Assembly: GCA_938034875.1 (NCBI GenBank)
Contig: CALHND010000005.1
Location: forward strand, 186,001-250,000
Direction: 5' to 3'
Source of the DNA: an uncultured Clostridia bacterium
Lineage (GTDB): Bacteria > Bacillota > Clostridia > Oscillospirales > Acutalibacteraceae
Length of the DNA: 64,000 bases
Shown here: positions 7,965 through 16,712 of the stretch, piece after piece
Position numbering within the stretch: the stretch's first letter is position 1
Layout of the letters: each line of letters begins with the position of its first letter
Position numbers and translations under genes: made by a program
Notes under the pieces: generated by a model
The model's database searches: none
The model's input: the letters and a program-made list of their open reading frames with translations, nothing else
What the model was told of the DNA's origin: nothing

Positions 7965-9177
7965 AAAATTTAGACCGTTTTGGAGCTATGATATTTTAAA
8001 AACAGAGGCATGGTTAAATAAGATGAGCTTAAACGGGTATCACTTGAAACATATTAATTTTATATCTAGAATATTTGTTTTTGAAAAAGATAAAAGTATG
8101 AATATTCGTTATCATATTTGCTATGAAAAAAGTTTTAATGGACAACTTTCAGCCCAAATGGTTAATGCCGGGTGGGAATGTCTTTTAACCAACTCTCGAT
8201 TCTGTGTTCTCAGAACCACCTGCGAAAACCCAACTGCGACCCCGTCTTATGAAAATATTTTGGAGAGAAACAGAAAGATTAAACTTGTTGTTGGTATTAT
8301 ATTATTGATAATAATTTGTTTGCAACTGCCAATGCTTCTGATATTTGGTATTGTATTCCTTATTGTGCTTACTGGAAACTTTACTGTGGAATATAGTGAA
8401 TCTCTTGAAAATGCTCCCCAAGCAATAGATGTTATTTTAGGGACACTAATACCTTTTGCCGTCTTATTATCTATTTCTTGGCTTGTTTATACTTTCTTTA
8501 AATTAAGAGCATCCAATAAGTATATTGAAACTAATTATTCTGTCATGCCTAATCTAAGCTTTACAATACCAACTGCTGGACTTATGAGTAAAATTGATGA
8601 AAAATTATTAATTAAATCCAAAAAAATGATTCGGAAAGGAAAACTGGCTTGGTTCTATGCCCCCGATAAAGCTGAACATTGGCTTGAGGAGATGGAATTA
8701 AAAGGATACAATTTGTATCGAATGAGTAAAACAGGAAGCAGTTTTTATTTTATAAAAGGCGCACCAAGAAAGATGAAATATGCCGTTGATTATCAAAATA
8801 AGACGGGACCTTCATATTTTGCTTTTAATACTGAATGTGGTTGGAAACTGGTGTTTACATCTTTATCAAGATCTCAAGCCATCACAGTATGGTCGCATGA
8901 ATATATTGAAGACGAAAATATACCGGAATTTTATAGTGATGATCAATCAAAAATAAAGCACGCAAAAAGATTTGCTTTAACATATTCACTTTGTTTCTTA
9001 CCGGCATGTATTTTATATATTGCAATTATAATAATTGAGTTATATACCAGTAATGGCAACACTATCCCTTGGGCAACTTTGCTAATTTTTACACTTTTAG
9101 TTATCGAGTCTGTAGCATTTGCATTTACAACAATATTTTATTATTTTAGGGTCAAGAAAAAGTTGGAAACCAAGTGA
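7957..9177 (+). CDS. DUF2812 domain membrane protein
   Basis: 406 residues from the ATG at 7957, which follows an AGGAGG-type RBS; a start further upstream would run through the PadR tail. There are two DUF2812-like halves (about 1-75, FRPFWSYDILKTEAWLNKMS, and about 225-300, WFYAPDKAEHWLEEMELKG). Each is followed by a pair of membrane helices (about 105-180 and 340-400). PadR-DUF2812 pairs are common in Firmicutes, where PadR controls the membrane protein. Here the regulator looks dead, so control may be lost. Molecular function is unknown. Confidence 0.8.
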   Translation: MIRKFRPFWSYDILKTEAWLNKMSLNGYHLKHINFISRIFVFEKDKSMNIRYHICYEKSFNGQLSAQMVNAGWECLLTNSRFCVLRTTCENPTATPSYENILERNRKIKLVVGIILLIIICLQLPMLLIFGIVFLIVLTGNFTVEYSESLENAPQAIDVILGTLIPFAVLLSISWLVYTFFKLRASNKYIETNYSVMPNLSFTIPTAGLMSKIDEKLLIKSKKMIRKGKLAWFYAPDKAEHWLEEMELKGYNLYRMSKTGSSFYFIKGAPRKMKYAVDYQNKTGPSYFAFNTECGWKLVFTSLSRSQAITVWSHEYIEDENIPEFYSDDQSKIKHAKRFALTYSLCFLPACILYIAIIIIELYTSNGNTIPWATLLIFTLLVIESVAFAFTTIFYYFRVKKKLETK

Positions 9178-9270
9178 GTATCGAAAAAGCTCATTTGATT
9201 TATAAATCAAAGGTATCATCGGCAGAAGCCATGGCAGGATGGCTTGTTATACCGGAGTTTACAGGCATAA

Positions 9271-9316
9271 AAAGCAAGTGGTCTGAGCAGCTTTCACTGC
9301 TCAGACCACTTGCTTT
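9271..9316 (-). terminator. terminator of tRNA-Ser(CGA)
   Basis: A perfect 20-bp inverted repeat (9271-9290 with 9297-9316, 6-base loop) directly follows the tRNA on the minus strand and ends in a T-run. Confidence 0.85.
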
Positions 9317-9404
9317 GGCGGAGACGGAGAGATTCGAACTCTCGTGCGATTTCTCGCAAACGCATTTCGAGTGCGCCCCGTTATGACCACTTCGATACGT
9401 CTCC
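9316..9404 (-). tRNA. tRNA-Ser (anticodon CGA)
   Basis: Acceptor stem GGAGACG/CGTCTCC, discriminator G, encoded CCA, TTCGAAT T-loop, a long serine-type variable arm, and anticodon loop CTCGAAA giving CGA (reads UCG). Confidence 0.93.
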
Positions 9405-9880
9405 ATATTATAAATCGGCGAGAATGACTCGCGCGACCTTAATATTATAATTACATTTTCCATTCATGTCAAGATAATTTGCATATACGGCTGTATTTGT
9501 TCAGCCAAATGGTCTGAATGGTTAATATTATTATGATGTTCATGCGATAAGTTGTACTTTGACTGCAATCTTTGCACGAGCCGAGCCCTGCATTTTCTCG
9601 AGCAAACAACATAACCCCGTAATGCGTCCCTCTTTTGTAACTGATTTAACTGGAATCCCTCCCTCCACGGGTGATTTACTTTGCCTACCACCGCAAATAA
9701 CATTTGCGACTGCTCATTCACCACACCTAAAAACATTATTTGTGCATTCCAGCACAACGGCCAGACTTCGCATTTTATCCGCTCGAATTTCAGCTTTTTA
9801 AAACCGGCTGAAAGCCCCATGCCCTTTTTTATATTTTACCACTAAATTTCCTATCTAATAACCTCATTAATTTGTTCAAA
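9405..9880. other. unexplained region of balanced base composition, possible ncRNA or lost gene
   Basis: Between about 9490 and 9830 the sequence is clearly less AT-rich than its flanks. Overlapping frames are open on both strands (an 80-codon plus frame at 9559-9801 and a 118-codon minus frame at 9464-9820), neither with an RBS or a recognisable family. On the minus strand a weak promoter-like TAAAAT precedes a GC-rich stem region starting near 9825. I could not match it to tmRNA, RNase P, SRP or 6S signatures. Confidence 0.3.
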
Positions 9881-9884
9881 AGAC

Positions 9885-9913
9885 TTGAAATAGCATGAAA
9901 AAAGGGTTAAAAT
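9885..9913 (+). promoter_or_regulatory. sigma-A promoter of pduL
   Basis: TTGAAA, 17-base spacer, TAAAAT, 36 bases before the ATG. Confidence 0.65.
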
Positions 9914-9949
9914 TAATTATATTGTATTTTTTGAAAGGATATGTTATAA

Positions 9950-10525
9950 ATGGCAAAAGTTTTAGTTGAAACCTCTGCTCGCCACATTCACCTATCACGT
10001 AAGGCACTGGACATTCTGTTTGGCGAGGGCTACGAGCTCACCCCCAAAAAGGAGCTTTCTCAGCCCGGTCAGTTTGCGTGTGAAGAAAGAGTCACCGTTG
10101 TCGGCCCTAAAAAGGAGCTTGCCGGTGTATCAATTCTCGGACCCGTACGCCCCGATACTCAACTTGAGCTGTCCCTTACAGACGCTCGTTCAATCGGTAT
10201 AAGCGCACCTATTCGTGAATCAGGCGATATTAAAGGATCTGCCGGCTGCAAGCTGGTCGGACCTAAAGGAGAGCTTGAAATTAGCGAAGGAGTTATCATT
10301 GCTAAGCGCCACATTCACATGACTCCCGAAGATGCTGAGCTTTTTGGTGTAAAGGATACTCAGGTCGTAAAGGTCGCTGTTGAATCGAACGATCGCAGCC
10401 TCATTTTTGGTGATGTAGTTGTTCGCGTCAGCCCGAAATATGCTCTCGCTATGCACATCGACACCGACGAATCCAATGCCGCGGGCATGGCTCCAGGCAC
10501 AATGGGCGAAGTTATTACAGACTGA
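9950..10525 (+). CDS. pduL: PduL-type phosphate acyltransferase
   Basis: 191 residues. It interconverts an acyl-CoA and the acyl phosphate. The two beta-barrel halves each carry the zinc-binding signature: RHIHLS at 11-16 and RHIHMT at 120-125. No N-terminal encapsulation helix is present and no microcompartment genes are nearby. It therefore probably acts in the cytosol as an acetate- or propionate-forming phosphotransacylase rather than in a shell. It has its own promoter and its own terminator. Confidence 0.9.
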   Translation: MAKVLVETSARHIHLSRKALDILFGEGYELTPKKELSQPGQFACEERVTVVGPKKELAGVSILGPVRPDTQLELSLTDARSIGISAPIRESGDIKGSAGCKLVGPKGELEISEGVIIAKRHIHMTPEDAELFGVKDTQVVKVAVESNDRSLIFGDVVVRVSPKYALAMHIDTDESNAAGMAPGTMGEVITD

Positions 10526-10609
10526 TTTTGCATAAACTAAACAGAAACATTAAATTTTAATTTTTCTGTTTACATATGCTTTGCCCCATTTTGAACCGCA
10601 AAAATAATA

Positions 10610-10654
10610 AAACCGCCATTTCAGCACATAATATTGCCGAAAGGCGGTTTTTTT
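10610..10654 (+). terminator. pduL terminator running into the spoVAE start
   Basis: Stem AAACCGCC (10610-10617) with GGCGGTTT (10643-10650), then T7. The 3' arm GGCGG is also the best Shine-Dalgarno candidate for the ATG at 10655, so terminator and RBS share bases. Confidence 0.75.
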
Positions 10655-11023
10655 ATGGAAATGTTTATGGAATACCTTTGGGCATTCGTGATAGGCGGCG
10701 CATTTTGCGTGGTTGGACAGCTACTTATTGACTTTACAAAGCTGACCCCCGCACGAATTTTGGTCGGTTATGTAGTCGCCGGTGTTATAATCAGCGCATT
10801 AGGTCTGTATCAGCCGCTGGTTGAATTTGCAGGTGCGGGCGCAACTGTGCCGCTGACCGGATTTGGTCATTTACTTGCAAAGGGAGTACGACAGGCGATA
10901 GGCAGCGATGGTTTCATCGGTATTTTGACCGGCGGACTTACGGCAGCAGCCGGCGGAATTGCGGCAAGCGTATTTTTCGGATATGTCGTTTCCCTGATTG
11001 CAAAGCCAAAAATGCGAAACTAA
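10655..11023 (+). CDS. spoVAE: stage V sporulation protein AE (SpoVAE-like)
   Basis: 122 residues from the ATG at 10655; ATG 10667 (MEYLWAF) is an alternative. Conserved SpoVAE text is seen throughout: GQLLIDFTKLTPARILV, GLYQPLVEFAGAGATVPLTG, ILTGGLTAAAGGI. Three or four membrane helices are present. SpoVA proteins form the inner-membrane channel for dipicolinic acid uptake and release in spores. The other spoVA genes are not in this window, so it is a detached copy. A terminator follows. It supports a spore-forming lineage. Confidence 0.87.
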   Translation: MEMFMEYLWAFVIGGAFCVVGQLLIDFTKLTPARILVGYVVAGVIISALGLYQPLVEFAGAGATVPLTGFGHLLAKGVRQAIGSDGFIGILTGGLTAAAGGIAASVFFGYVVSLIAKPKMRN

Positions 11024-11030
11024 TATATTA

Positions 11031-11063
11031 AAACTCCGCCGAAAACATTCGGCGGAGTTTTTT
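11031..11063. terminator. terminator shared by spoVAE and the converging DUF4173 gene
   Basis: A 12-bp stem AACTCCGCCGAA/TTCGGCGGAGTT with AACA loop is followed by a T-run on the plus strand; A-rich sequence gives a weaker T-run on the minus strand. Confidence 0.8.
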
Positions 11064-11070
11064 CAGTAAA

Positions 11071-12840
11071 TTACCATGATGCATTCGAAATCTCAGCAAT
11101 TTGTTTCCAGTTTTCTTTAATCAAATTGGCCGCTTTTATGTGACTGGTATTATACAAACGAAAATCGCTATTTTCTTCGTACAATTGTATATCAGATACT
11201 ATGAACCATTCATAGTCATCAGTGTAATCCTCTTCATAATCACCATAATTATAAGCTGAATTAACAAGAGCCTCGGCGGCTTCTTGTTTGAACTCTGGCT
11301 CATTAAGCAGGTCAACAAGATACGGCACCCCTGCATCACCAAGATAACCGAAATATTCCACATCAAGATCATTCACTACTCCTGCACGGTATGCTTCATG
11401 ATTGTAGTAGGCAATGACTGTGTTCACATCTGCAACCGAAACGGCAACACCGATCGCTGCAATTATTGCGGCGCAAACCTTGAAATACGGGAAGCGACGA
11501 ACGCAGAGTCGAATTAAAGCACAAATAAAAACTACTGCAAGCATGGCACTGAAAATGGTCGTATAAACCCTCATTTTTGCCAGCCCAAAATTATTCATAT
11601 ACAGCGCTAGCTTTGCACATACTGTGAAAATAATAGCGAGCGAAAATGCGATTATAAACACACATAGTCCTTTGGTAGCGCGGGGAACTTCTCCTCGCTC
11701 ATTTTTTCGTGTTAGTATAAACGTAATGCCGACCAAAATTAGATTTATTGCGCATATTACAGTCATTTCAAAGAATCCACGACGAGCGTACTCTGCCACT
11801 GTAAAATTTTCCGGTAATAGTCCCGAAAATGCGCTAAAAAAGTATGTCATCTGCGACAGTATATATACTGCATATACAAACGAAACAACCCCAAAAAAAC
11901 TGTTGACAGCAATGGGATTAAGTCCCTTGACTTTTGTTGTTTTGTTGTCGTCATGACGCACAACTATCTTTTTTGTCGCTGCAAATATTGAGGTGAAAAC
12001 CAGAACGAAAAATACGCAACCAAGCACTATTGACCCAAATAACCGAGGCAGGTCGGAAAATATTGTGTTCTTAAGCAGTTGCTCAAACGCAGCATCGGAG
12101 GCCACTAGAAGAGGCAATATTATAATCAGCGCCGGCACAGCACACGCCAAGCCTATAAGCGCCGCAGTGTAACGCTTGCGCCTTAACGAAATGTTATTTT
12201 CCGATGCACACACTGACCCGAAAAATGTTTCCATGCGCTCAAACGGCGTTACAAACATAATACGCAAAACATCAAGTGCACCACGCCAACCGTTTTGTGA
12301 ATATTGACCGCTTTTTGTAAAATCAATAAGTGAAATTGTAAGCAGTATCCACACAGCGATTACCTGAATGAACTTTGATTCTAAGCTGTTATAAACAGTA
12401 AATGTGGCTGCAATGGCCACAGCACAAATGGCACAATAACCACCGAACAGGGTAAAACGGTTGCCTCCGCAAGCATAAAAGCATATGAACACCGTAACCA
12501 GTACAGTTGATATTGAATATCCCATGTTGAATCCGCCAAACAGCCCCAAATCAACCGATACAATTGACAGCACACAGAAAATTATTGCAAAAACGGCATC
12601 TCGTGCGGTAATGGGTACACGCAGCTTTGGTTTTGGAACATATGCTGAGTAATATCCATTACCCTGTGCCGGCTGTGCATTTTGTGCCGGCTGCGCAAAA
12701 GGCGGCGCTGTTGCGTAAGGCGTCTGAGGCGGCAAATTTTGTTGTGACTGATACGCGGTATCTGACGAATATACTGGTTTTATATTTCTACTTGGCGGCG
12801 CTTCGTTTGGAGCATTAACATTATTAAACTGATTATCCAT
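11071..12840 (-). CDS. DUF4173 multi-pass membrane protein
   Basis: 589 residues from the ATG at 12840, which is correctly spaced from AAGGAGG; an ATG two codons earlier touches the RBS. The Gln/Pro/Ala-rich cytosolic head (about 1-70) is followed by around twelve hydrophobic helices (about 75-460). A soluble tail (about 470-589) has HEAT-like spacing (DVEYFGYLGDAGVPYLVDLL). Function is unknown; the family often sits beside DUF2975 and YozG-type HTH genes, as here. It is the last gene of that operon and its start overlaps the HTH gene. Confidence 0.75.
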   Translation of the reverse strand: MDNQFNNVNAPNEAPPSRNIKPVYSSDTAYQSQQNLPPQTPYATAPPFAQPAQNAQPAQGNGYYSAYVPKPKLRVPITARDAVFAIIFCVLSIVSVDLGLFGGFNMGYSISTVLVTVFICFYACGGNRFTLFGGYCAICAVAIAATFTVYNSLESKFIQVIAVWILLTISLIDFTKSGQYSQNGWRGALDVLRIMFVTPFERMETFFGSVCASENNISLRRKRYTAALIGLACAVPALIIILPLLVASDAAFEQLLKNTIFSDLPRLFGSIVLGCVFFVLVFTSIFAATKKIVVRHDDNKTTKVKGLNPIAVNSFFGVVSFVYAVYILSQMTYFFSAFSGLLPENFTVAEYARRGFFEMTVICAINLILVGITFILTRKNERGEVPRATKGLCVFIIAFSLAIIFTVCAKLALYMNNFGLAKMRVYTTIFSAMLAVVFICALIRLCVRRFPYFKVCAAIIAAIGVAVSVADVNTVIAYYNHEAYRAGVVNDLDVEYFGYLGDAGVPYLVDLLNEPEFKQEAAEALVNSAYNYGDYEEDYTDDYEWFIVSDIQLYEENSDFRLYNTSHIKAANLIKENWKQIAEISNASW

Positions 12841-13045
12841 GGTCATCCTCCTTAAATTCCAGTATATCTCCAGGCTGGCATCCCAGTTCTTTGCAAATGG
12901 CCTCCAGCGTAGAAAACCGTATTGCCCTTGCCTTGCCCGTCTTTAAAATCGAAAGGTTTGCAGGTGTAATGTCAATTTTCTCGGCAAGTTCGAGCGATGA
13001 AATTTTATTCTTTGCCATTACTACATCTAAATTTACTACAATCAT
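12833..13045 (-). CDS. YozG-type XRE helix-turn-helix regulator
   Basis: 70 residues, almost entirely one HTH domain: IVVNLDVVMAKNKISSLELA, then ITPANLSILKTGKARAIRFS, LEAICKELGCQPGDILEF. These short Cro/C1-type proteins pair with DUF2975 membrane proteins in Firmicutes, where the membrane protein may tether or control the regulator. The end overlaps the DUF4173 start by 8 bp and the DUF2975 end is 12 bp upstream, so all three are co-transcribed. The RBS is weak (AAAAAG). Confidence 0.87.
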   Translation of the reverse strand: MIVVNLDVVMAKNKISSLELAEKIDITPANLSILKTGKARAIRFSTLEAICKELGCQPGDILEFKEDDHG

Positions 13046-13057
13046 ATCTTTTTCCGC

Positions 13058-13519
13058 CTATATGGTAAGTTCATTTTCGTTTTTTATATTGACAGCATAA
13101 TCAAACGCGTTCTTCACTACTCTGAGTATAATTGCAATGAAGCCTGCCGCGGCGCAAACTATAATTAACGGCAAATAATATATCCCTGCCACTAATGTAA
13201 TAACTGCTACCGCAACACAGCACCACGAAAGTCCACGCAATGCTGACACATTTTTAGCGGTAAAAACATCACCGCGGCGTATTCTGAAGAGCATCCGTAT
13301 AAGTAAAAACAGCGCAACAGCCGCAAACGGCATACACGCATAAAATGCAATGCAAACGATTTTTGTCAGGTAATCAAGCGTATAAATTCCTAAATTCCTG
13401 ACTTCGCCGAAATACCAGTGAATTAAAGACGGAATTGTAAAGCAAATTACCGCAAGAATAGCGGACAAAGCGAAACATAAAACAAGTGACAGCGTAACTG
13501 AGAAACTTTTTTTAATCAT
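13058..13519 (-). CDS. DUF2975 membrane protein
   Basis: 153 residues from the ATG at 13519, preceded by GGGAGTG; the longer frame to 13570 has no RBS. Four membrane helices lie at about 8-32, 50-72, 95-118 and 122-140. The family text FRIRRGDVFTAKNVSALRGLS between helices 2 and 3 is typical. First gene of the DUF2975-HTH-DUF4173 operon. Biochemical role is unknown. Confidence 0.82.
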   Translation of the reverse strand: MIKKSFSVTLSLVLCFALSAILAVICFTIPSLIHWYFGEVRNLGIYTLDYLTKIVCIAFYACMPFAAVALFLLIRMLFRIRRGDVFTAKNVSALRGLSWCCVAVAVITLVAGIYYLPLIIVCAAAGFIAIILRVVKNAFDYAVNIKNENELTI

Positions 13520-13647
13520 ACTTTCACTCCCTTTTATTCCCATATTATAACTATTATTATCGTTTGTCAATAATTATTATCTGTTTTAGAAAAATAATAG
13601 TAAAAAATCACCGCTGCACATTACTGTGTAGCGGTATAAATTAATTC

Positions 13648-14169
13648 TTATTTATTTTTAAGCAATGCCTCTCGCTTTTTATAGTCAGGCATGTATTTTT
13701 CTATCAAACGGTAAAAATTCGCAGAATGATTATGGTAAGCGATATGTGCAAGCTCATGCACGACTACATAATCAATCGCCCGTTCGGGATAGCGCATAAG
13801 CTCATATGAAAAGCACAGCGAATTTTTACCCGAACAGCTACCAAATCTTTTTTTCGCCGATGTTATTTTAACTGCGCTTGGTGTAAGCCCCATTATTGCC
13901 GCAAAATGAGCCACCTTTGGCGGTATTTTCTCTTTTGCCAGTGATTTTAACGCGGCTACATCCTCATGTGACAGCTCGATTTTATTCTCAACTCGCTCTC
14001 GCATTATAGCGATCTTACTCTCTACCCATTTTTCATGCCGTTTTACAAATCGGTCTATACTGATTTTGGGCATAAGAAGCGGTGCTCGCACAATTACGGT
14101 CAAATCGCGCCCAACTTCAAGCGAAACAGTACGGCGCTTTGAACGAACCAATGTGTATTCAATCATCAT
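13648..14169 (-). CDS. YgjP-like zinc metallopeptidase domain protein
   Basis: 173 residues. HELAH at 138-142 with a further His in the HNHSANFY segment forms the expected zinc site of the YgjP/SprT-like family. The upstream strand text (KRFGSCSGKNSLCFSYELMRYP) is the conserved substrate-cleft region of that family. Its start overlaps the preceding hypothetical gene by 4 bp, suggesting one transcript. Physiological substrate is unknown. Confidence 0.85.
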   Translation of the reverse strand: MMIEYTLVRSKRRTVSLEVGRDLTVIVRAPLLMPKISIDRFVKRHEKWVESKIAIMRERVENKIELSHEDVAALKSLAKEKIPPKVAHFAAIMGLTPSAVKITSAKKRFGSCSGKNSLCFSYELMRYPERAIDYVVVHELAHIAYHNHSANFYRLIEKYMPDYKKREALLKNK

Positions 14170-14510
14170 TTAAATGTAACCGGGATCTCGTTGCGTTTAG
14201 CGGCAAGATATTCTTTGTATCGCTCTAAAAGCCATTCCTGCGTTTTTTCTCTGCCCTCTTCGGTCAAAGGAAATTGCGCTGATTTATACTCACCCGGTTC
14301 ATTTTTTGTCAGCACATCATACGACTGAGCTAAAATAAAGCAGTTGTCGGCATCCTCCTTGTTAACGCTCAACTTGTAACAAAAGGCGTTGAAGCTGAGA
14401 GATACTGAGTCGACGGAGCCGGTGTATGTATTACCATGGCTTGAAAATTTATCTCCACTGAGCCAGACAATTTTTGGCACAAATATTTTTTCTCTGATAT
14501 CCTTTTTCAT
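14166..14510 (-). CDS. hypothetical protein
   Basis: 114 residues, soluble, no recognised family, no signal peptide or membrane helix. The text reads as a compact beta-rich domain (TYTGSVDSVSLSFNAFCYKLS) plus a C-terminal amphipathic helix (KTQEWLLERYKEYLAAK). A good RBS (GAGGTAAC) precedes the ATG. It is coupled to the YgjP-like peptidase downstream. Confidence 0.65.
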   Translation of the reverse strand: MKKDIREKIFVPKIVWLSGDKFSSHGNTYTGSVDSVSLSFNAFCYKLSVNKEDADNCFILAQSYDVLTKNEPGEYKSAQFPLTEEGREKTQEWLLERYKEYLAAKRNEIPVTFK

Positions 14511-14600
14511 GTTCGTTACCTCAAATCAAAATCGTTATTATCTAATAAATTTTATAACAATATCATTTTAAACCATACTGCCTATGTTTTCAATAATTTA

Positions 14601-14629
14601 TTGCACATGATATCATTGTGTGTTAAAAT
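14601..14629 (+). promoter_or_regulatory. sigma-A promoter of mrp
   Basis: TTGCAC, 17-base spacer, TAAAAT. Confidence 0.6.
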
Positions 14630-14665
14630 ATATATATAAACAAATTACTCAGGGAGATGTTTAAA

Positions 14666-15493
14666 ATGGGTTGCAATCATGACTGCTCAAGTTGCTCGGA
14701 AAATTGCTCAGATAGAAAGTCTGAGAGCCTCATTGCTGAGCAAAATCATATGTCAAATGTTAAAAATGTTATTGCTGTCGTCAGCGGCAAAGGTGGCGTA
14801 GGTAAATCGCTGGTCACCTCCATGCTTGCTGTTACCATGCAAAGAAAAGGATTTACTACCGCCATTCTTGACGGCGATATTACCGGTCCATCCATTCCAA
14901 AGGAATTCGGTGTTCACGAAAAAGCTCAGGGTACCGAGGATGGCCTTTATCCTACCCTTACAAAGTCGGGTATTCGCATCATGTCAACTAATTTGTTGCT
15001 CGAAAACGAGACCGACCCTGTAATTTGGCGCGGTCCCGTAATAGCCGGCATGGTTAAACAGTTTTGGACCGATGTTGTTTGGGGAGAAGTCGATTATATG
15101 TTTGTCGACATGCCTCCAGGAACAGGCGATGTCCCGCTGACTGTTTTCCAGTCGCTTCCGATAAAAGGCATTGTTGTTGTCACTTCTCCGCAGGAATTGG
15201 TCAGCATGATTGTTGAAAAGGCAGTCAAAATGGCTAACATGATGAATATTCCGGTACTCGGTATCGTCGAAAATATGTCATATTTTGAATGTACCGATTG
15301 TGGCAAACGTCACAACATTTACGGCGAAAGTCACATTGACGAAATCGCCTCAAAGCATAATATTAAAGAGGTTGCCAAACTTCCCATTTGCGCCGACATT
15401 GCACGCTGGTGCGATGAGGGACTGATGGAGCTGTACGAAGGCGACTGGCTCGATAAACTGTCCGACTCAATCGAGGAGGCGGTGACCGAGTGA
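14666..15493 (+). CDS. mrp: Mrp/NBP35-family Fe-S cluster carrier ATPase
   Basis: 275 residues from the ATG at 14666, nine bases after AGGGAG; the ATG at 14657 abuts the RBS. An N-terminal Cys cluster (CNHDCSSCSENC, 3-14) resembles the NBP35-type cluster site. Deviant Walker A GKGGVGKS is at 41-48, with the DMPPGTGD Walker B region and the central CTDC pair that bridges the dimer cluster. It loads and transfers [4Fe-4S] clusters. The stop overlaps the GTG start of the next gene. Confidence 0.9.
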   Translation: MGCNHDCSSCSENCSDRKSESLIAEQNHMSNVKNVIAVVSGKGGVGKSLVTSMLAVTMQRKGFTTAILDGDITGPSIPKEFGVHEKAQGTEDGLYPTLTKSGIRIMSTNLLLENETDPVIWRGPVIAGMVKQFWTDVVWGEVDYMFVDMPPGTGDVPLTVFQSLPIKGIVVVTSPQELVSMIVEKAVKMANMMNIPVLGIVENMSYFECTDCGKRHNIYGESHIDEIASKHNIKEVAKLPICADIARWCDEGLMELYEGDWLDKLSDSIEEAVTE

Positions 15494-15936
15494 GCCATGC
15501 TAAAAAAGCGGCGGAGCTTTTCCGTCAGGGTTACAACTGCTCACAAGCGGTATGTGCCGCGTTTTGCGATGTTTCCGGACTTGATGAAAAGACAGCTCTG
15601 ATGTTATCATCATCGTTTGGTGGTGGAATGGGTCGCATGAGAGAAGTTTGCGGTGCTGTAAGTGGTATGTTTATGGTCGCAGGCCAGCTTTATGGCTACT
15701 CTGACCCATGCGATAATCAAGCAAAAAAGGAGCACTATGCGCTCATACAGAGCATGGCGGCTAAATTTAAGGAGCAAAACGGTTCTATCATCTGCCGCGA
15801 ATTGCTCGGAATTGCGCCAGACGGACCTGTACCTACCGAGCGTAACGCTGAATTTTATAAAAAGCGTCCATGTGTAGAATTAGTCGCAATGTGCGCCCAA
15901 ATCATGGACGAAACAATTGCTGAAAAAGGACTTTAA
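15490..15936 (+). CDS. C-GCAxxG-C-C family redox protein
   Basis: 148 residues. Cysteine spacing fits the family: GYNCSQAVCAAF, FGGGMGRMREVCGAVSG, then C-terminal ICRELLG and RPCVELV. Such proteins are small cytosolic putative redox proteins. The GTG start overlaps the Mrp stop (GTGA), so the two are translationally coupled, which suits a cysteine-rich partner of an Fe-S carrier. Specific partner unknown. Confidence 0.82.
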   Translation: MSHAKKAAELFRQGYNCSQAVCAAFCDVSGLDEKTALMLSSSFGGGMGRMREVCGAVSGMFMVAGQLYGYSDPCDNQAKKEHYALIQSMAAKFKEQNGSIICRELLGIAPDGPVPTERNAEFYKKRPCVELVAMCAQIMDETIAEKGL

Positions 15937-15960
15937 TTTTATATTTCCTACTTAACAACA

Positions 15961-15997
15961 ACAGTGCGTGAGGTTAATTATCTCGCGCACTGTTTTT
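15961..15997. terminator. convergent terminator
   Basis: ACAGTGCG...CGCACTGT stem with T7 on the plus strand, between the converging genes ending at 15936 and 16006. Confidence 0.8.
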
Positions 15998-16005
15998 TTA
16001 TAATT

Positions 16006-16584
16006 TTATTTGCCCAATTTTCTCATTTGCCAAATATCTGTTGGGTTGGGTATGTAGTTTTCGAGGTACTGGGTCAATTCGTCGGCAGAACTGAAGTCTG
16101 CACACAGCTTTCTACCCTGTTCGGTCAAAAATTCGCCGTCAACAGCCGTGTCAAGCATGGCAAACATATTATCATAGTACCCGTTTGTGTTAAGCGCTGC
16201 AACCGCTTTTGCATGTCTGCCGAGCTGCTTTAGCGTTAAGACCTCAAAAAATTCCTCAAAAGTGCCTATACCGCCGGCGGTGACAATAAAAGCATCAGAA
16301 AGATCCTCCATGATTGCCTTTCGCTCACGCATTGTTTCTGTTTTAATAATTTGGTTGCAATGCGGAAAAAGCACTCCGTCGGGAAAAAACGATGGTACTA
16401 CGCCGATAATTTCTGCGCCGGCACGGTAAAATCCGCGTGCAGTAGCACCCATCATTCCGCTGGCCCCTGCACCAAAAACAAGCGTATGTCCGCGCGCGCC
16501 TAACATTTCTCCAAGTTCTTCTCCTGCTTTGATATAAGAAACGTCGATATCATCCGACGCACTACCGAAAATGCAAATCTTCAT
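16006..16584 (-). CDS. LOG-family (TIGR00730) nucleotide phosphoribohydrolase
   Basis: 192 residues, a Rossmann fold. VFGAGASGMMGA (37-48), RERKAIM (87-93) and GGIGTFEE (104-111) are the active-site motifs of the LOG/lysine decarboxylase-like family, which splits cytokinin-type or purine nucleotide monophosphates into base and ribose 5-phosphate. Full length. It stands alone, convergent with the Mrp operon. The physiological nucleotide in this organism is unknown. Confidence 0.88.
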   Translation of the reverse strand: MKICIFGSASDDIDVSYIKAGEELGEMLGARGHTLVFGAGASGMMGATARGFYRAGAEIIGVVPSFFPDGVLFPHCNQIIKTETMRERKAIMEDLSDAFIVTAGGIGTFEEFFEVLTLKQLGRHAKAVAALNTNGYYDNMFAMLDTAVDGEFLTEQGRKLCADFSSADELTQYLENYIPNPTDIWQMRKLGK

Positions 16585-16667
16585 CGTAAATCTCCCTTTT
16601 TATCCATGTGGCTAATATTATAACACATAATTGGATGCAATAGAATATAATTTTTATATATAATATA

Positions 16668-16704
16668 AACGGCAGACACAATTATTTTGTGTCTGCCGTT
16701 TTTT
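16668..16704. terminator. terminator between ABC operon and LOG gene
   Basis: A 15-bp stem (AAACGGCAGACACAA with its complement, 4-base loop) lies in sequence that gives T-runs on the plus strand and a usable run on the minus strand. Confidence 0.8.
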
Positions 16705-16712
16705 AATGTTAA

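Noticed and set aside
9174..9386. 70-codon plus frame over tRNA-Ser(CGA) and its terminator
   Set aside because: It crosses the tRNA antisense and the terminator hairpin; an artefact.
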